Source: UBA1563 sp041667115
GTDB lineage: Bacteria > Bacteroidota > Ignavibacteria > Ignavibacteriales > Ignavibacteriaceae
DNA: 32,147 bases
Assembly (NCBI GenBank): GCA_041667115.1
Contig: JBAYFO010000041.1
Coordinates: 1-32,147, forward strand
Direction: 5' to 3'
Shown: piece by piece, positions 11,101-18,520 of the stretch
Layout of the letters: every line of letters begins with the position of its first letter
Numbering within the stretch: position 1 is the stretch's first letter
Translations under genes and position numbers: made by a program
The notes under the pieces: generated by a model
Database searches by the model: none
The model's input: the letters and a program-made list of their open reading frames with translations, nothing else
What the model was told of the DNA's origin: nothing

Positions 11101-11438
11101 TAACCAAAATAATCTTTAAACTGGGCGAAACGGTTCAGTATCTCTTTTTTTGCTTGAAGATTTTGTCTGTTACTTGTCCACAGTTTAATTCTTCCATTAA
11201 GAAATCGTTCTTCTGATGCAATTTTTGCCTGACGAATTTTCTCTTTTCGCCATTGTACAATCTGACTGATCTTTAATTCCGCAACCGCTTGAATTTCAAG
11301 ATACTTTTCTTTACGAATAGATTTTTCTTCAGATGAATAAAAAAGATACCCGCCTACTATAAGCAATATGCTAATTGCACCTACTAGAATGGTCAAGTGC
11401 CATTCTTGAATTACCTTTGGTTTAGAGCCCTTTTCCAT
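8163..11438 (-). CDS. Membrane sensor histidine kinase, Cache-like sensor with four PAS domains
   Basis: A 1091-aa sensor kinase. TM1 (about 15-34) and TM2 (about 300-325) bracket a periplasmic region of about 265 aa that looks like a double Cache sensor (for example FLLSPDGDYLLSL and LLRKDGDSILYLNK). Four PAS/PAC modules follow at about 346-461, 470-589, 603-713 and 730-839, each with SPDG- or LPIG-type and DITERK-type marks. The HisKA box SVSHDLRAPLRG carries H884. The HATPase domain shows N-box LSNAVKF, DNGIGFD and GTGVGLAIAK. No receiver is fused, so phosphate must pass in trans, most simply to the single receiver encoded 91 bp downstream. The start ATG at 11438 has a purine-rich AAGGCGAG a few bases upstream. 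This is the first gene of the signalling block and is preceded by a 533-bp gap. The ligand is unknown. Confidence 0.93.
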   Translation of the reverse strand: MEKGSKPKVIQEWHLTILVGAISILLIVGGYLFYSSEEKSIRKEKYLEIQAVAELKISQIVQWRKEKIRQAKIASEERFLNGRIKLWTSNRQNLQAKKEILNRFAQFKDYFGYENIFLLSPDGDYLLSLTPKEHSVESIISPTIKEVIKKQEITFIDLYYCPIHKKIHYDIVVPIINNKNISIAAMLFRIDPNDYLFPLLQKWPTERKTAETLLLRKDGDSILYLNKLWYWKNSALQFRIPLTHIEVPAVQAALRNNGIWRGKDYRGVDVLSVVQPIRGTPWLMVVKVDENEIYAELTFRAIFIGIFVLILILLSGAGLAWIYSSRQRNIYKELFDKEKELFESENRFHSAFENAAAGMTLTATDGKLLQVNKSFCRMLGYSESELLNLTFNEITHPDDLSRSRDFVVKAVEERVDTIQFEKRYLKKNSDVMLAEVSSSLLRDAEAKPLYFISLVIDITERKVAEDELKRTNTFIQTVLDNLPIGVALNTIDHGRALYLNKKFEEIYGWPKEELEDISTFFEKVYPDKIYRDGLVARIVTDIQSGDPSRMHWEDCVITHKDGSVHIINAVNIPLFEQNTMVSTVIDMTEIKKAEKAICESEEKYRTLVSQSPDGIFIFDLNGNFISANRAMYETLGYNEQEFLAMNIWDIIPKEYETLHKSRLKKIFEEGGIDQSAEYKVIGKDGSEFIVDISSVPYLQNGKCVGIQGVARDITIQKKAELAIKESEEKYRKLVQASPDGITIIGQDGKITYFSPKIKEIFAIADDSSVIGSDALNWIADEDRPKAANNMRELFQNNIPNVYRYKLLKHDGTVFYGEVSGAPLLDANSNLTAMIAITRDVTESVKALEEIQILNTTLEERVRERTSQLETTNKELESFSYSVSHDLRAPLRGIDGFSNILFEDYTDKLGEEGNRIINVIRKNTQKMGHLIDDLLAFSRIGSRDLVKAEIDMSNLANSVFLEITSKHEREKISFSISNLPYSKGDPSMIRQLWTNILSNAVKFSSKKEKSIIEVTNKMENGKIVYCVCDNGIGFDMKYYNKLFGVFHRLHREDEFQGTGVGLAIAKRIVTKHGGTIWAESEINVGTTFYFTV

Positions 11439-11971
11439 AAAACTCGCCTTATAAAAATTCTGCTTTTAGTTTGCTGCTGAAAAACAACAAACAATGAATG
11501 TAAAGTAGCAACTCTTTCCTATTATCGCAACTTCGTGACTAGGTTTCCTTGAACGAAATAATTTCACCACCAACGGTTTAAGAAAAAACATTGTGAGCTT
11601 CTAAAAAGAACAACAACTCTTAAAATAAATTACCTTACTATTTTTACACAGACCTTTGCAGATTGCAATGGGAGTTTTATAATTTATTTTAAAAGTATTA
11701 CTATTTATAAATGCAAAGGATTGCTTTCCAGCATTAGTAGCGGGTTTTAATTTGAAGGAAGAGATTATTTTTGTTCGGAAGAATTATGATCTGGACTCGT
11801 TCTACAATTTTAATAATGTAGCTTTTTATTATCGCGTAGCCGTTAATGGCAACACTGAACTAATAGTCATTGTAAGCAATGATAACATAAAATTTCATCA
11901 CGCTTCAACAAGATTTATTTGTGTAGCGTAACCCCTTTATAATAACTGGAACTAATAAAGTGGCAACCAAT
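11439..11971. other. Gene-free spacer between ribBA and the signalling cluster
   Basis: This 533-bp AT-rich stretch separates the housekeeping run from the sensor-kinase block. I find no intact reading frame with family similarity, no tRNA and no convincing intrinsic terminator. Its one explainable element is a decayed copy of the ribBA 3' end near 11745-11815, listed separately. Promoters for the kinase gene at 11438 presumably lie in the 11440-11700 part, but I cannot point to a clear -35/-10 pair. Confidence 0.5.
11745..11815 (-). pseudogene. Decayed duplicate of the ribBA 3' end (GTP cyclohydrolase II C-terminus)
   Basis: Bases 11761-11811 align without gaps to 12041-12091 inside ribBA, same orientation, about 7 mismatches in 51 by hand count. 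Read on the minus strand in the matching frame, the copy gives IVERVQIIILPNKNNL, against IVERVPIEILPNENNL at the C-terminus of RibBA. The reading frame holds across the match, then similarity fades into LQIKTRY and a stop. The copy lies about 280 bp beyond its parent. It looks like a relic of a tandem duplication or of a lost second ribA; the divergence says it is not recent. No other RibA segment is visible in the spacer. Confidence 0.65.
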
Positions 11972-13186
11972 TTATTTCCGTTTATCCGAATCATTTAAGA
12001 TAAGATGTCCCATTTTATCTCTTTTTGTTTCCAGGTAACGGAGATTATTTTCGTTCGGGAGAATTTCGATCGGGACGCGTTCTACAATTTCAAGATCATA
12101 TCCTTTTAAGCCGACAACTTTTTTAGGATTGTTAGTAAGCAATTTTATTTTGCGGATACCAAGTTGAAGCAGTATTTGTGCTCCAATGCCATAATCTCTT
12201 AGATCAGCACGGAAACCGAGGGCTTCATTCGCTTCAACCGTATCTTTGCCTTCATCCTGTAAATTATACGCACGAAGTTTATTGGTTAGACCGATTCCCC
12301 GTCCTTCCTGGCGCATATAAACAACAACTCCGACTCCCTCTTCTTCAATCATTGCAATTGCTTTGTTTAATTGGTCATGGCAGTCGCACCGCAACGAATG
12401 AAAGACATCTCCGGTCAAACATTCGGAGTGCATGCGAACAAGCACAGGTTTGGAAGGATCAATTACGCCTTTCACCAAAGCAAGATGTTCTTTCTTCTCA
12501 ATTTTATTTTCGAAGAGGATCATTCTGAAATTTCCCTTTGAAGTAGGAAGATTGACCTCGGTAATTCTTTCTACAAGACTTTCCTGTTTTATCCGGTAAT
12601 GGATCAAATCTTTTACGGTAAGGATTTTCAGATTGAATTTTTCTGCAAGTTCAATAAGTTGAGGAGTACGTGCCATTTCGCCGTTCTCTTGTAATATTTC
12701 ACAAAGAACCCCCGCATGCGCTAGTCCGGCAAGAGCACAGAGATCAACAACAGCTTCTGTATGACCGGCGCGGCGAAGAACACCTTCATCCATTGCGCGA
12801 AGTGGAAAGATATGTCCGGGGACGGCAAAATCATTTCTTCTTGAATTCGGATCGATCATTTTTTTGATGGTTACAGCTCTATCGGCAGCCGAAATTCCGG
12901 TGGTGGTTCCTTCAACAGCATCGACGGTAACCGTAAATTGCGTACCGTGTAAAGCCGAGTTCTCATCGACCATCAGTGGGAGTTCAAGTTCTTCCAAACG
13001 TTTTCCGGTGAGCGAGATACAGACTAATCCCCTTCCGTTTGTAATCATGAAATTAATTATTTCGGGAGTAACAAATTCTGCCGCACAAACAAAATCGCCC
13101 TCATTCTCACGGTCTTCGTCATCAATGATGATGATCATTTTCCCATTTTTTATTTCTTCAAGTGCTTCTTCAACATTACAAAACAT
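11972..13186 (-). CDS. ribBA: Bifunctional 3,4-dihydroxy-2-butanone-4-phosphate synthase / GTP cyclohydrolase II
   Basis: A 404-aa riboflavin-pathway enzyme at the usual length of the fusion. The N-terminal RibB half (about 1-200) makes dihydroxybutanone phosphate from ribulose 5-phosphate; DDEDRENEGD and the HTEAVVDLCALAG segment are its acidic and active-site motifs. The C-terminal RibA half (about 205-400) opens GTP to the pyrimidine precursor. It has the zinc-binding SECLTGDVFHSLRCDCH cysteines, MRQEGRGIGL and DYGIGAQIL. ATG at 13186 starts just before the first conserved strand and has AAGG upstream. It is last in the housekeeping run, 186 bp after yajC, and has its own leader with a palindrome at 13202-13220. 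I see no FMN riboswitch there. Confidence 0.97.
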   Translation of the reverse strand: MFCNVEEALEEIKNGKMIIIIDDEDRENEGDFVCAAEFVTPEIINFMITNGRGLVCISLTGKRLEELELPLMVDENSALHGTQFTVTVDAVEGTTTGISAADRAVTIKKMIDPNSRRNDFAVPGHIFPLRAMDEGVLRRAGHTEAVVDLCALAGLAHAGVLCEILQENGEMARTPQLIELAEKFNLKILTVKDLIHYRIKQESLVERITEVNLPTSKGNFRMILFENKIEKKEHLALVKGVIDPSKPVLVRMHSECLTGDVFHSLRCDCHDQLNKAIAMIEEEGVGVVVYMRQEGRGIGLTNKLRAYNLQDEGKDTVEANEALGFRADLRDYGIGAQILLQLGIRKIKLLTNNPKKVVGLKGYDLEIVERVPIEILPNENNLRYLETKRDKMGHLILNDSDKRK

Positions 13187-13201
13187 GAACGTAACCTTAC
13201 C

Positions 13202-13220
13202 GTAATATTGTAAATATTAC
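13202..13220. promoter_or_regulatory. Perfect palindrome in the ribBA leader
   Basis: GTAATATT-gta-AATATTAC is an 8-bp perfect inverted repeat with a 3-bp centre, ending 15 bp before the ribBA start codon. It could be an operator half-site pair or a 5' UTR hairpin close to the ribosome-binding site. Regulator unknown; AT-rich palindromes also arise by chance, so this is tentative. Confidence 0.35.
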
Positions 13221-13254
13221 TTTTAATTGATTAATTAAACAAGAAAGCAGAGAA

Positions 13255-13364
13255 GGTTGAATTGTTGAAAAGTTGAAGAATTAAACTATTGAATGAAAAA
13301 GATTTGTTGTTACGTTAAACCTTTACTCAACAATTAAACAAATAAACCGTTAAACAATTCAACC
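13255..13364. repeat. Long imperfect inverted repeat between yajC and ribBA
   Basis: A 12-bp perfect inverted repeat (ggttgaattgtt at 13255-13266 and its complement at 13353-13364) brackets the yajC-ribBA spacer. The interior is loosely self-complementary (TTGAA and TTTAA tracts), so the RNA could fold into one long weak hairpin. It may be a terminator or processing site between yajC and ribBA, or simply low-complexity AT sequence. Confidence 0.35.
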
Positions 13365-13372
13365 AGTCTTTA

Positions 13373-13693
13373 CTAATTTCCTTCTTTAGCTTGGGTAACA
13401 ACACCGATTGCAGATTTTTCAAATTTCATTTTAACGTTATCGGCAACCTTTACAAGCACAGTTTTCTCTTCAACAGTATCAACGGTTCCGTGAATGCCGC
13501 TTAAGGTAACAATCTTATCGCCTTTTTGAATTCCGCTAATAAGTTTTTCTTTCTCTTTAGCGCGCTTTTGCTGGGGACGAATGATCATAAAATAGAAGAT
13601 TGCGAAAATAGCACCGAACATTACCAGTGTGCTGATCATACTTCCGCCGCCGTCTTGTCCGGGTGCAGGCGCCATAGCCAAAAAATAATTCAT
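13373..13693 (-). CDS. yajC: Preprotein translocase accessory subunit YajC
   Basis: A 106-aa inner-membrane protein of the SecDF-YajC complex, which assists protein export through SecYEG. A glycine-rich N-terminus (APGQDGGGS) precedes one TM helix (about 19-39), followed by the family mark IIRPQQKRAKE. The cytoplasmic domain contains GDKIVTLSGIHGTV and a beta-rich tail. Length and topology fit YajC. The ATG begins at the base right after the TAA stop of tgt (TAAATG), a very tight coupling. tgt-yajC is a widespread bacterial gene pair. secD/secF would often follow, but here ribBA does. Confidence 0.95.
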   Translation of the reverse strand: MNYFLAMAPAPGQDGGGSMISTLVMFGAIFAIFYFMIIRPQQKRAKEKEKLISGIQKGDKIVTLSGIHGTVDTVEEKTVLVKVADNVKMKFEKSAIGVVTQAKEGN

Positions 13694-14833
13694 TTAGTTC
13701 TCCATTATTGTTTTTTGTTGTGAAATTTTCGGAAGGATCTCTTCCTTCCAACTTTTAAAAGTTCCGTTTATAATATTTTTTCTTGCTTCGGTAACGAGAT
13801 TCAAATAAAAATGCAAATTATGTATGGATGCCAGTTCCAAAGCTAAAACTTCTTTCGCGATAAACAAATGACGCAAATAAGCTCTTGTAAAATTTTTGCA
13901 CGTGTAACAATCACACACATCGTCAACCGGAGAAAAATCATTTTTATATTTATTATTCCGCATCGAAAGAATCCCGGATGAAGTAAACAAATACGCATTA
14001 CGGGCATTTCTTGTAGGCATCACACAATCAAACATATCAACGCCGCGCTCAATTCCTTCGAGGATATTTTCCGGTCTGCCAACCCCCATCAAATAGCGGG
14101 GTTTCTGTTCCGGCATTAAATCAGTTGTAAAATTAACTAATTCATACATAGTTTCCATAGGTTCGCCAACAGCCAATCCGCCTATGGCATAACCATCGAA
14201 ATCCAAATTAATAAGGTCAGCCGCCGAAGCTTCACGCAAATCTTTGTAAACGCTTCCTTGAATAATTCCGAAAAGGAATTGCTCATGCCCATAAAGCGGT
14301 TTCGTGTTTTCGAAGGCTTCTTTATTCAACACAGCCCAGGCGGAAGTTAATTCTTTAGATTTCTTTGCGTACTCATAATCGCAGGGGAACGGCGTACATT
14401 CGTCCAACACCATCATAATATCCGAACCGATACTACGCTCAATTCCAATTACTTTTTCGGGTGTAAAAAAATGTTTCGAGCCGTCGAGATGGGAGCGGAA
14501 TTCTACGCCATCTTTTTTCAATTTACGCAATTCCGATAAGCTAAAGACTTGAAAGCCGCCGCTATCGGTAAGAATAGGTTTTTGCCAATTCATAAATTTG
14601 TGCAACCCCCCGGCTTCTTCCAGAATATCCGTACCCGGCCGCAAATAGAGGTGATAAGTATTACCCAAAATAATTTGCGCTTTAATATCATCAACAAGTT
14701 GAGACTGGTTTACGGCTTTTACTGTGCCTTGTGTACCAACAGGCATAAAAATAGGAGTCTGTACAACTCCATGCGCGGTTTCAAAATATCCTGCTCTTGC
14801 TTTATTTTCTTGCGCTTCTAAAACGAACTTCAA
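13694..14833 (-). CDS. tgt: tRNA-guanine transglycosylase (queuine tRNA-ribosyltransferase)
   Basis: A 379-aa enzyme that exchanges the wobble guanine (position 34) of GUN-anticodon tRNAs for the queuosine precursor preQ1. The TIM-barrel family marks are GNTYHLYLRPG, the catalytic acid D90 in TDSGGFQVFSL, the GIIQGSVY and GGLAVGEP loops, and the nucleophile D269 in FDCVMPTRNARN. The zinc site CDCYTCKNF with a downstream histidine closes the C-terminus. ATG at 14833 gives the standard N-terminus (FVLEAQENKARAG). It lies 70 bp after murB and directly abuts yajC. Preserved catalytic and zinc residues indicate an active bacterial-type Tgt. Confidence 0.97.
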   Translation of the reverse strand: MKFVLEAQENKARAGYFETAHGVVQTPIFMPVGTQGTVKAVNQSQLVDDIKAQIILGNTYHLYLRPGTDILEEAGGLHKFMNWQKPILTDSGGFQVFSLSELRKLKKDGVEFRSHLDGSKHFFTPEKVIGIERSIGSDIMMVLDECTPFPCDYEYAKKSKELTSAWAVLNKEAFENTKPLYGHEQFLFGIIQGSVYKDLREASAADLINLDFDGYAIGGLAVGEPMETMYELVNFTTDLMPEQKPRYLMGVGRPENILEGIERGVDMFDCVMPTRNARNAYLFTSSGILSMRNNKYKNDFSPVDDVCDCYTCKNFTRAYLRHLFIAKEVLALELASIHNLHFYLNLVTEARKNIINGTFKSWKEEILPKISQQKTIMEN

Positions 14834-14903
14834 TAATCGGCTCTCTTAATTTAAAAATTTGGTGGTTAAATTTACGGAAAATGGGGCTGGTAAGAAAGGT
14901 TTG

Positions 14904-15914
14904 TTATACGATATTTACTTCTTCTTCCAATTGAATCTGAAATCGTTGATAAACATCATTTTTGATCGCTTGCGCAAGTTGAAGAATTTCTTTCCCTTCC
15001 GCTCTGCCATAATTAACCAGAACAAGTGCCTGATGTTCGTGCACTCCGACATTGCCTATCCTCTTCCCTTTCCAGCCGCATTGTTCAATCAACCAACCGG
15101 CGGGAATTTTTATTTTATCATACGAAGCTGGAAATCCCTTCATCGACGGAAAATCTTCTTTCAATTTTTCGTATTGACTTTCTTCGATTTCAGGATTTTT
15201 AAAAAAACTGCCGGAATTACCAAGCACTTTCGGATCAGGAAGTTTTTCCTGTCGAATTTTTATTACAATGTTTCGAACATCAATCAGCATGGGGGAAGTT
15301 TTTCCGATATTTTTTAGCTCTTGTTCAATTGAACCATAGCGAATGTTCAATTCATGGTTTTTCTTTAATCTGAAAACGACAGACGTGATAAGGAATTTAT
15401 TTTTCAATTCATGTTTAAAAATGCTCGACCTGTATTCAAAAAGACAACTACTTTTAAAGAATGTTTTTTCAGTCCCATCATTTAAATAAATTCCATTCAA
15501 TGCAAAGAAAGTATCTTTAAACTCTTGACCGTATGCACCGATGTTCTGAATTGGAGCGGCTCCGACAGTTCCCGGAATAAGTGATAAATTTTCTACCCCA
15601 TAAAAATTATTCGCGACACAATAGGCAACAAAGTCGTCCCACAGCTCGCCTGCAAAAACTTCCAACAGAACAAAATCTTTATCCTCACTTATCTTACTGA
15701 TCCCTTTTTTGTTGAATTGTATAGCGCAACCTTCAAAGTTTTTAGTAAAAAGAATATTGCTTCCCCCGCCAAGCAGCAAAATTTTTTCATCTTTAACTTG
15801 TTCCAGCACTTCCTTCAGTTCGGCAATCGAATAAATCTCACAATAATATTTGGCAGATACTTCCAAACCGAAAGTGTTTTTGTTCTTCAAATTATAATTT
15901 TCTTGAAGGATCAT
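14904..15914 (-). CDS. murB: UDP-N-acetylenolpyruvoylglucosamine reductase
   Basis: A 336-aa cytoplasmic FAD enzyme of peptidoglycan synthesis. It reduces UDP-GlcNAc-enolpyruvate to UDP-MurNAc with NADPH. The FAD-binding segment is KILLLGGGSNILF, followed by IPGTVGAAPIQNIGAYGQE and YRSSIFK. The active-site serine is S236 in GNSGSFFKNP, and a late conserved glutamate lies in the C-terminal domain. Length and the YRSSIFK loop are of the longer E. coli-like (type I) class. It follows the cystathionine gamma enzyme after 26 bp and precedes tgt by 70 bp. No other cell-wall genes are near, so its place here looks like generic operon packing. Confidence 0.96.
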   Translation of the reverse strand: MILQENYNLKNKNTFGLEVSAKYYCEIYSIAELKEVLEQVKDEKILLLGGGSNILFTKNFEGCAIQFNKKGISKISEDKDFVLLEVFAGELWDDFVAYCVANNFYGVENLSLIPGTVGAAPIQNIGAYGQEFKDTFFALNGIYLNDGTEKTFFKSSCLFEYRSSIFKHELKNKFLITSVVFRLKKNHELNIRYGSIEQELKNIGKTSPMLIDVRNIVIKIRQEKLPDPKVLGNSGSFFKNPEIEESQYEKLKEDFPSMKGFPASYDKIKIPAGWLIEQCGWKGKRIGNVGVHEHQALVLVNYGRAEGKEILQLAQAIKNDVYQRFQIQLEEEVNIV

Positions 15915-15940
15915 TTAATTTTCATTTAAAGAGTTCAATT

Positions 15941-17074
15941 TTATTTAATTGCCTGTTCAATATCTGCAATTAAATCTTCAACATCTTCAATACCAACAGA
16001 GAATCTAACAAGTTTTTCTGTCAAACCGAATTTTTCCCGTTTTTCTTTAGGTACAGAAGCGTGCGTCATAGAAACCGGATGGCATAAAAGACTTTCAACC
16101 CCGCCAAGACTTTCGGCAAGTGTAAAGACTTTTGCGTTGTTCAGAAAATGTTTTGCAGTCTCAAACGTGTCAAATTCAGCAGAGATCATTCCACCAAAAC
16201 CGGACATCTGTTTTTTTGCGAGTTCGTGTTGCGGATGTTCCGGTAAACCGGGATAAAAAACTTTTTTCACTTTCGGATGTTGTTTAAGATAGGTTGCAAT
16301 TTGAAGTGCATTGGCATTATGCCTATCCATCCTCACCGCAAGTGTTTTCGTTGAACGAAGTGTTAACCAACAATCAAACGGAGATGGAACAGCCCCCGCT
16401 GCATTTTGGATATAGCGTAACCGTTCGTGAATTTTTTCGACTCCGGTCACTACTATTCCACCAATAATATCGCTATGACCATTTAAATATTTTGTCGTAC
16501 TGTGCAGCACGATGTCGATCCCAAGTTCAATTGGACGTTGAAAATAGGGACTCATAAAGGTGTTATCAACTACACTGATAAGATTCTTTTCTTTACAAAG
16601 AGTTGCAACCGCTTCCAAATCAGTTAACGTCAACATCGGATTTGTCGGAGTTTCAACATAAACCATTTTTGTATTTGGTTTAATTTCCTTTTGAATATTT
16701 TTAACATCCGACGTATCAACCCACGAATAAGAAATTCCATAATCCGTCATGATCAATTCAAATAAGCGGTACGTTCCACCGTAAACATTATCGGTAACGA
16801 TAACATGATCTCCGCTTTTAAGTAACGACATTAACGAATTGATTGCCGCTAAGCCGGAAGCAAAAGCGATTCCGAACTTCCCTTTCTCAAGTGTGGCGAT
16901 GTTTGCTTCAAGCGTGGCACGTGTTAAATTGTGCGTGCGGCCGTATTCATATCCTTTGTGAACGCCAAGTTCCGGTTGATGATATGTAGATGTTAAATAG
17001 AGCGGAGTAATAACCGCGCCGGTTTCTAAGTCCGCTTTTTGTCCCGCATGAATTGCGTCTGTTGAGAAGCCCAT
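15941..17074 (-). CDS. Cystathionine gamma-lyase / gamma-synthase family PLP enzyme
   Basis: A 377-aa member of the Cys/Met-metabolism PLP family. K195 in HSTTKYLNGHSD is the Schiff-base lysine. Other marks are YEYGRTHNLTR near the N-terminus, FASGLAAI, VDNTFMSPYFQRP, and the C-terminal SLGGVESLLCHP and RFSVGIEDVEDL. Sequence alone does not cleanly separate gamma-synthase (MetB) from gamma-lyase. Because a cystathionine beta-synthase is encoded 17 bp upstream, the reverse transsulfuration lyase (cystathionine to cysteine, 2-oxobutanoate and ammonia) is the more likely role. ATG at 17074 gives the family-typical start (STDAIHAGQ). Confidence 0.92.
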   Translation of the reverse strand: MGFSTDAIHAGQKADLETGAVITPLYLTSTYHQPELGVHKGYEYGRTHNLTRATLEANIATLEKGKFGIAFASGLAAINSLMSLLKSGDHVIVTDNVYGGTYRLFELIMTDYGISYSWVDTSDVKNIQKEIKPNTKMVYVETPTNPMLTLTDLEAVATLCKEKNLISVVDNTFMSPYFQRPIELGIDIVLHSTTKYLNGHSDIIGGIVVTGVEKIHERLRYIQNAAGAVPSPFDCWLTLRSTKTLAVRMDRHNANALQIATYLKQHPKVKKVFYPGLPEHPQHELAKKQMSGFGGMISAEFDTFETAKHFLNNAKVFTLAESLGGVESLLCHPVSMTHASVPKEKREKFGLTEKLVRFSVGIEDVEDLIADIEQAIK

Positions 17075-17091
17075 GTTGTTCCTTTCAAATT

Positions 17092-18459
17092 TTATAATGA
17101 TGAAGCATATTCAATTATATCGTAACGGGTAACAATGTCTATAATTCTACCGAATTCCATAACCAACACAGCGGGTGATTCTGTCAACTGCTTTTTAACT
17201 ATTTGGATATCAGTTTTTTCGTCGAGACAAGGGAATGAAGCCCCCATTACTTCCTCAACGGTCGCGTCGAGCAGTGCATGATTCTCCACTAAACTCGCCA
17301 TCACCTTTGCTTCTCGAATACTTCCGACCGATTGACCGTTCTCAATGACCGGAATTTGAGAAAAACCGTTCGTGTTAAGAACTTCAATTGCATCACGGAT
17401 TTTATCTTTAGCTAGTAAATAAATTAAATTCTTTACCGGTCCGTTTTTCTTTGCATTTGACAAATCTCTCAGTGTTTTCATTTCCCGGTTTAATAACCGC
17501 TTTTCGCGCAGCCATTCTTCACTGTGCATCTTGCTTAAATATCTTTCACCGGTATCGCAAACGATAAAAACGATAACATCGTTTTCTGTTAAATCCTTTG
17601 CGATTTCCAACGCAGCTTTAGCAATAGTTCCGGTACTTCCGCCGCAGAAAATTCCTTCTTCTTTTGTAAGTGAACGTGCAACCGAAAACGAATCAAAATC
17701 CGAGACATTAATTATTTCGTCAATTACGGAAAAGTTGATATTCTCCGGGATACAATCCTGACCAATGCCTTCAACAAAATATGGAACTCCTTCGCGAAGT
17801 TTTCCATCTTTTTTATATTCTTTAAGGATTGACCCAACCGGATCAGCGCCAATAATTTTTATGTTTGGATTTTTTTCTTTCAAATACTTTCCAACACCGC
17901 TGATCGTTCCACCGGTGCCGACCCCAGCAACAAAATGAGTGATTTTGCCGTCAGTTTGTTCCCAAATTTCAGGTCCGGTCGTTTCATAATGAGCTTTTGG
18001 ATTTGCGGGATTAGCGTACTGATACATAAATAACGCGTTAGGGGTTTCCGCCGCAATTTTACGCGCAACATTAACATAATAATCTGGACTGTCATGTTTT
18101 ACTGCATTTGGACAGACGATCACTTGCGCACCAAGCGCTTTTAAATAATTAATCTTTTCGTTACTTACTTTATCAGTCACAACGAAAACAGATTGGAATC
18201 CACGAATTGCTGCAGCTAATGCCAGTCCGATTCCTGTATTTCCACTTGTAGCTTCAACAACGGTTCCGCCAGGTTGAATAACTCCACGACTAACCGCATC
18301 GTCAAGCATTGCAACACCAATGCGATCTTTAACACTTCCACCGGGATTAACCGATTCAAGTTTCGCTAATATCAAAGGCTTCAAGCCTTTGTTAATCTTG
18401 TTTAATTTGATTAAAGGCGTGTTGCCAATTGCCTCTAAAATATTATTCTTAAAATTCAT
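17092..18459 (-). CDS. Cystathionine beta-synthase with C-terminal CBS domain pair
   Basis: A 455-aa fold-type II PLP enzyme. The catalytic domain (about 1-325) has NTPLIKL, the PLP lysine K44 in NPGGSVKDRIG, EATSGNTGIGLA and the phosphate loop GTGGTISGVGKYLK. A regulatory tail of two CBS repeats (about 335-455; SQIPVIENGQSVGSI and DIVTRYDIIEYAS) separates it from plain cysteine synthase (about 310 aa). It should condense serine and homocysteine to cystathionine. The N-terminal heme-binding extension of the animal enzyme is absent. It lies 61 bp after fmt and 17 bp before the gamma enzyme, giving a complete transsulfuration pair. An O-acetylserine-dependent activity cannot be excluded from sequence. 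Confidence 0.93.
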   Translation of the reverse strand: MNFKNNILEAIGNTPLIKLNKINKGLKPLILAKLESVNPGGSVKDRIGVAMLDDAVSRGVIQPGGTVVEATSGNTGIGLALAAAIRGFQSVFVVTDKVSNEKINYLKALGAQVIVCPNAVKHDSPDYYVNVARKIAAETPNALFMYQYANPANPKAHYETTGPEIWEQTDGKITHFVAGVGTGGTISGVGKYLKEKNPNIKIIGADPVGSILKEYKKDGKLREGVPYFVEGIGQDCIPENINFSVIDEIINVSDFDSFSVARSLTKEEGIFCGGSTGTIAKAALEIAKDLTENDVIVFIVCDTGERYLSKMHSEEWLREKRLLNREMKTLRDLSNAKKNGPVKNLIYLLAKDKIRDAIEVLNTNGFSQIPVIENGQSVGSIREAKVMASLVENHALLDATVEEVMGASFPCLDEKTDIQIVKKQLTESPAVLVMEFGRIIDIVTRYDIIEYASSL

Positions 18460-18520
18460 TGCATCCTCTTTTTACCTATATAACACCAAAAACACTTTTA
18501 CAATTCCTAACTCTCAATTC

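Noticed and set aside
13187..13372. FMN riboswitch upstream of ribBA.
   Set aside because: The spacer is AT-rich with only a palindrome and a weak inverted repeat; the conserved GC-rich RFN segments are not present.
14859..15317. A 152-codon open frame on the + strand opposite murB, and similar + strand frames at 423-716, 3299-3709, 12178-12528, 12864-13205 and 25275-25649.
   Set aside because: Each lies antisense to a gene with clear family motifs, has no recognisable protein features of its own, and reflects low stop density opposite coding sequence.
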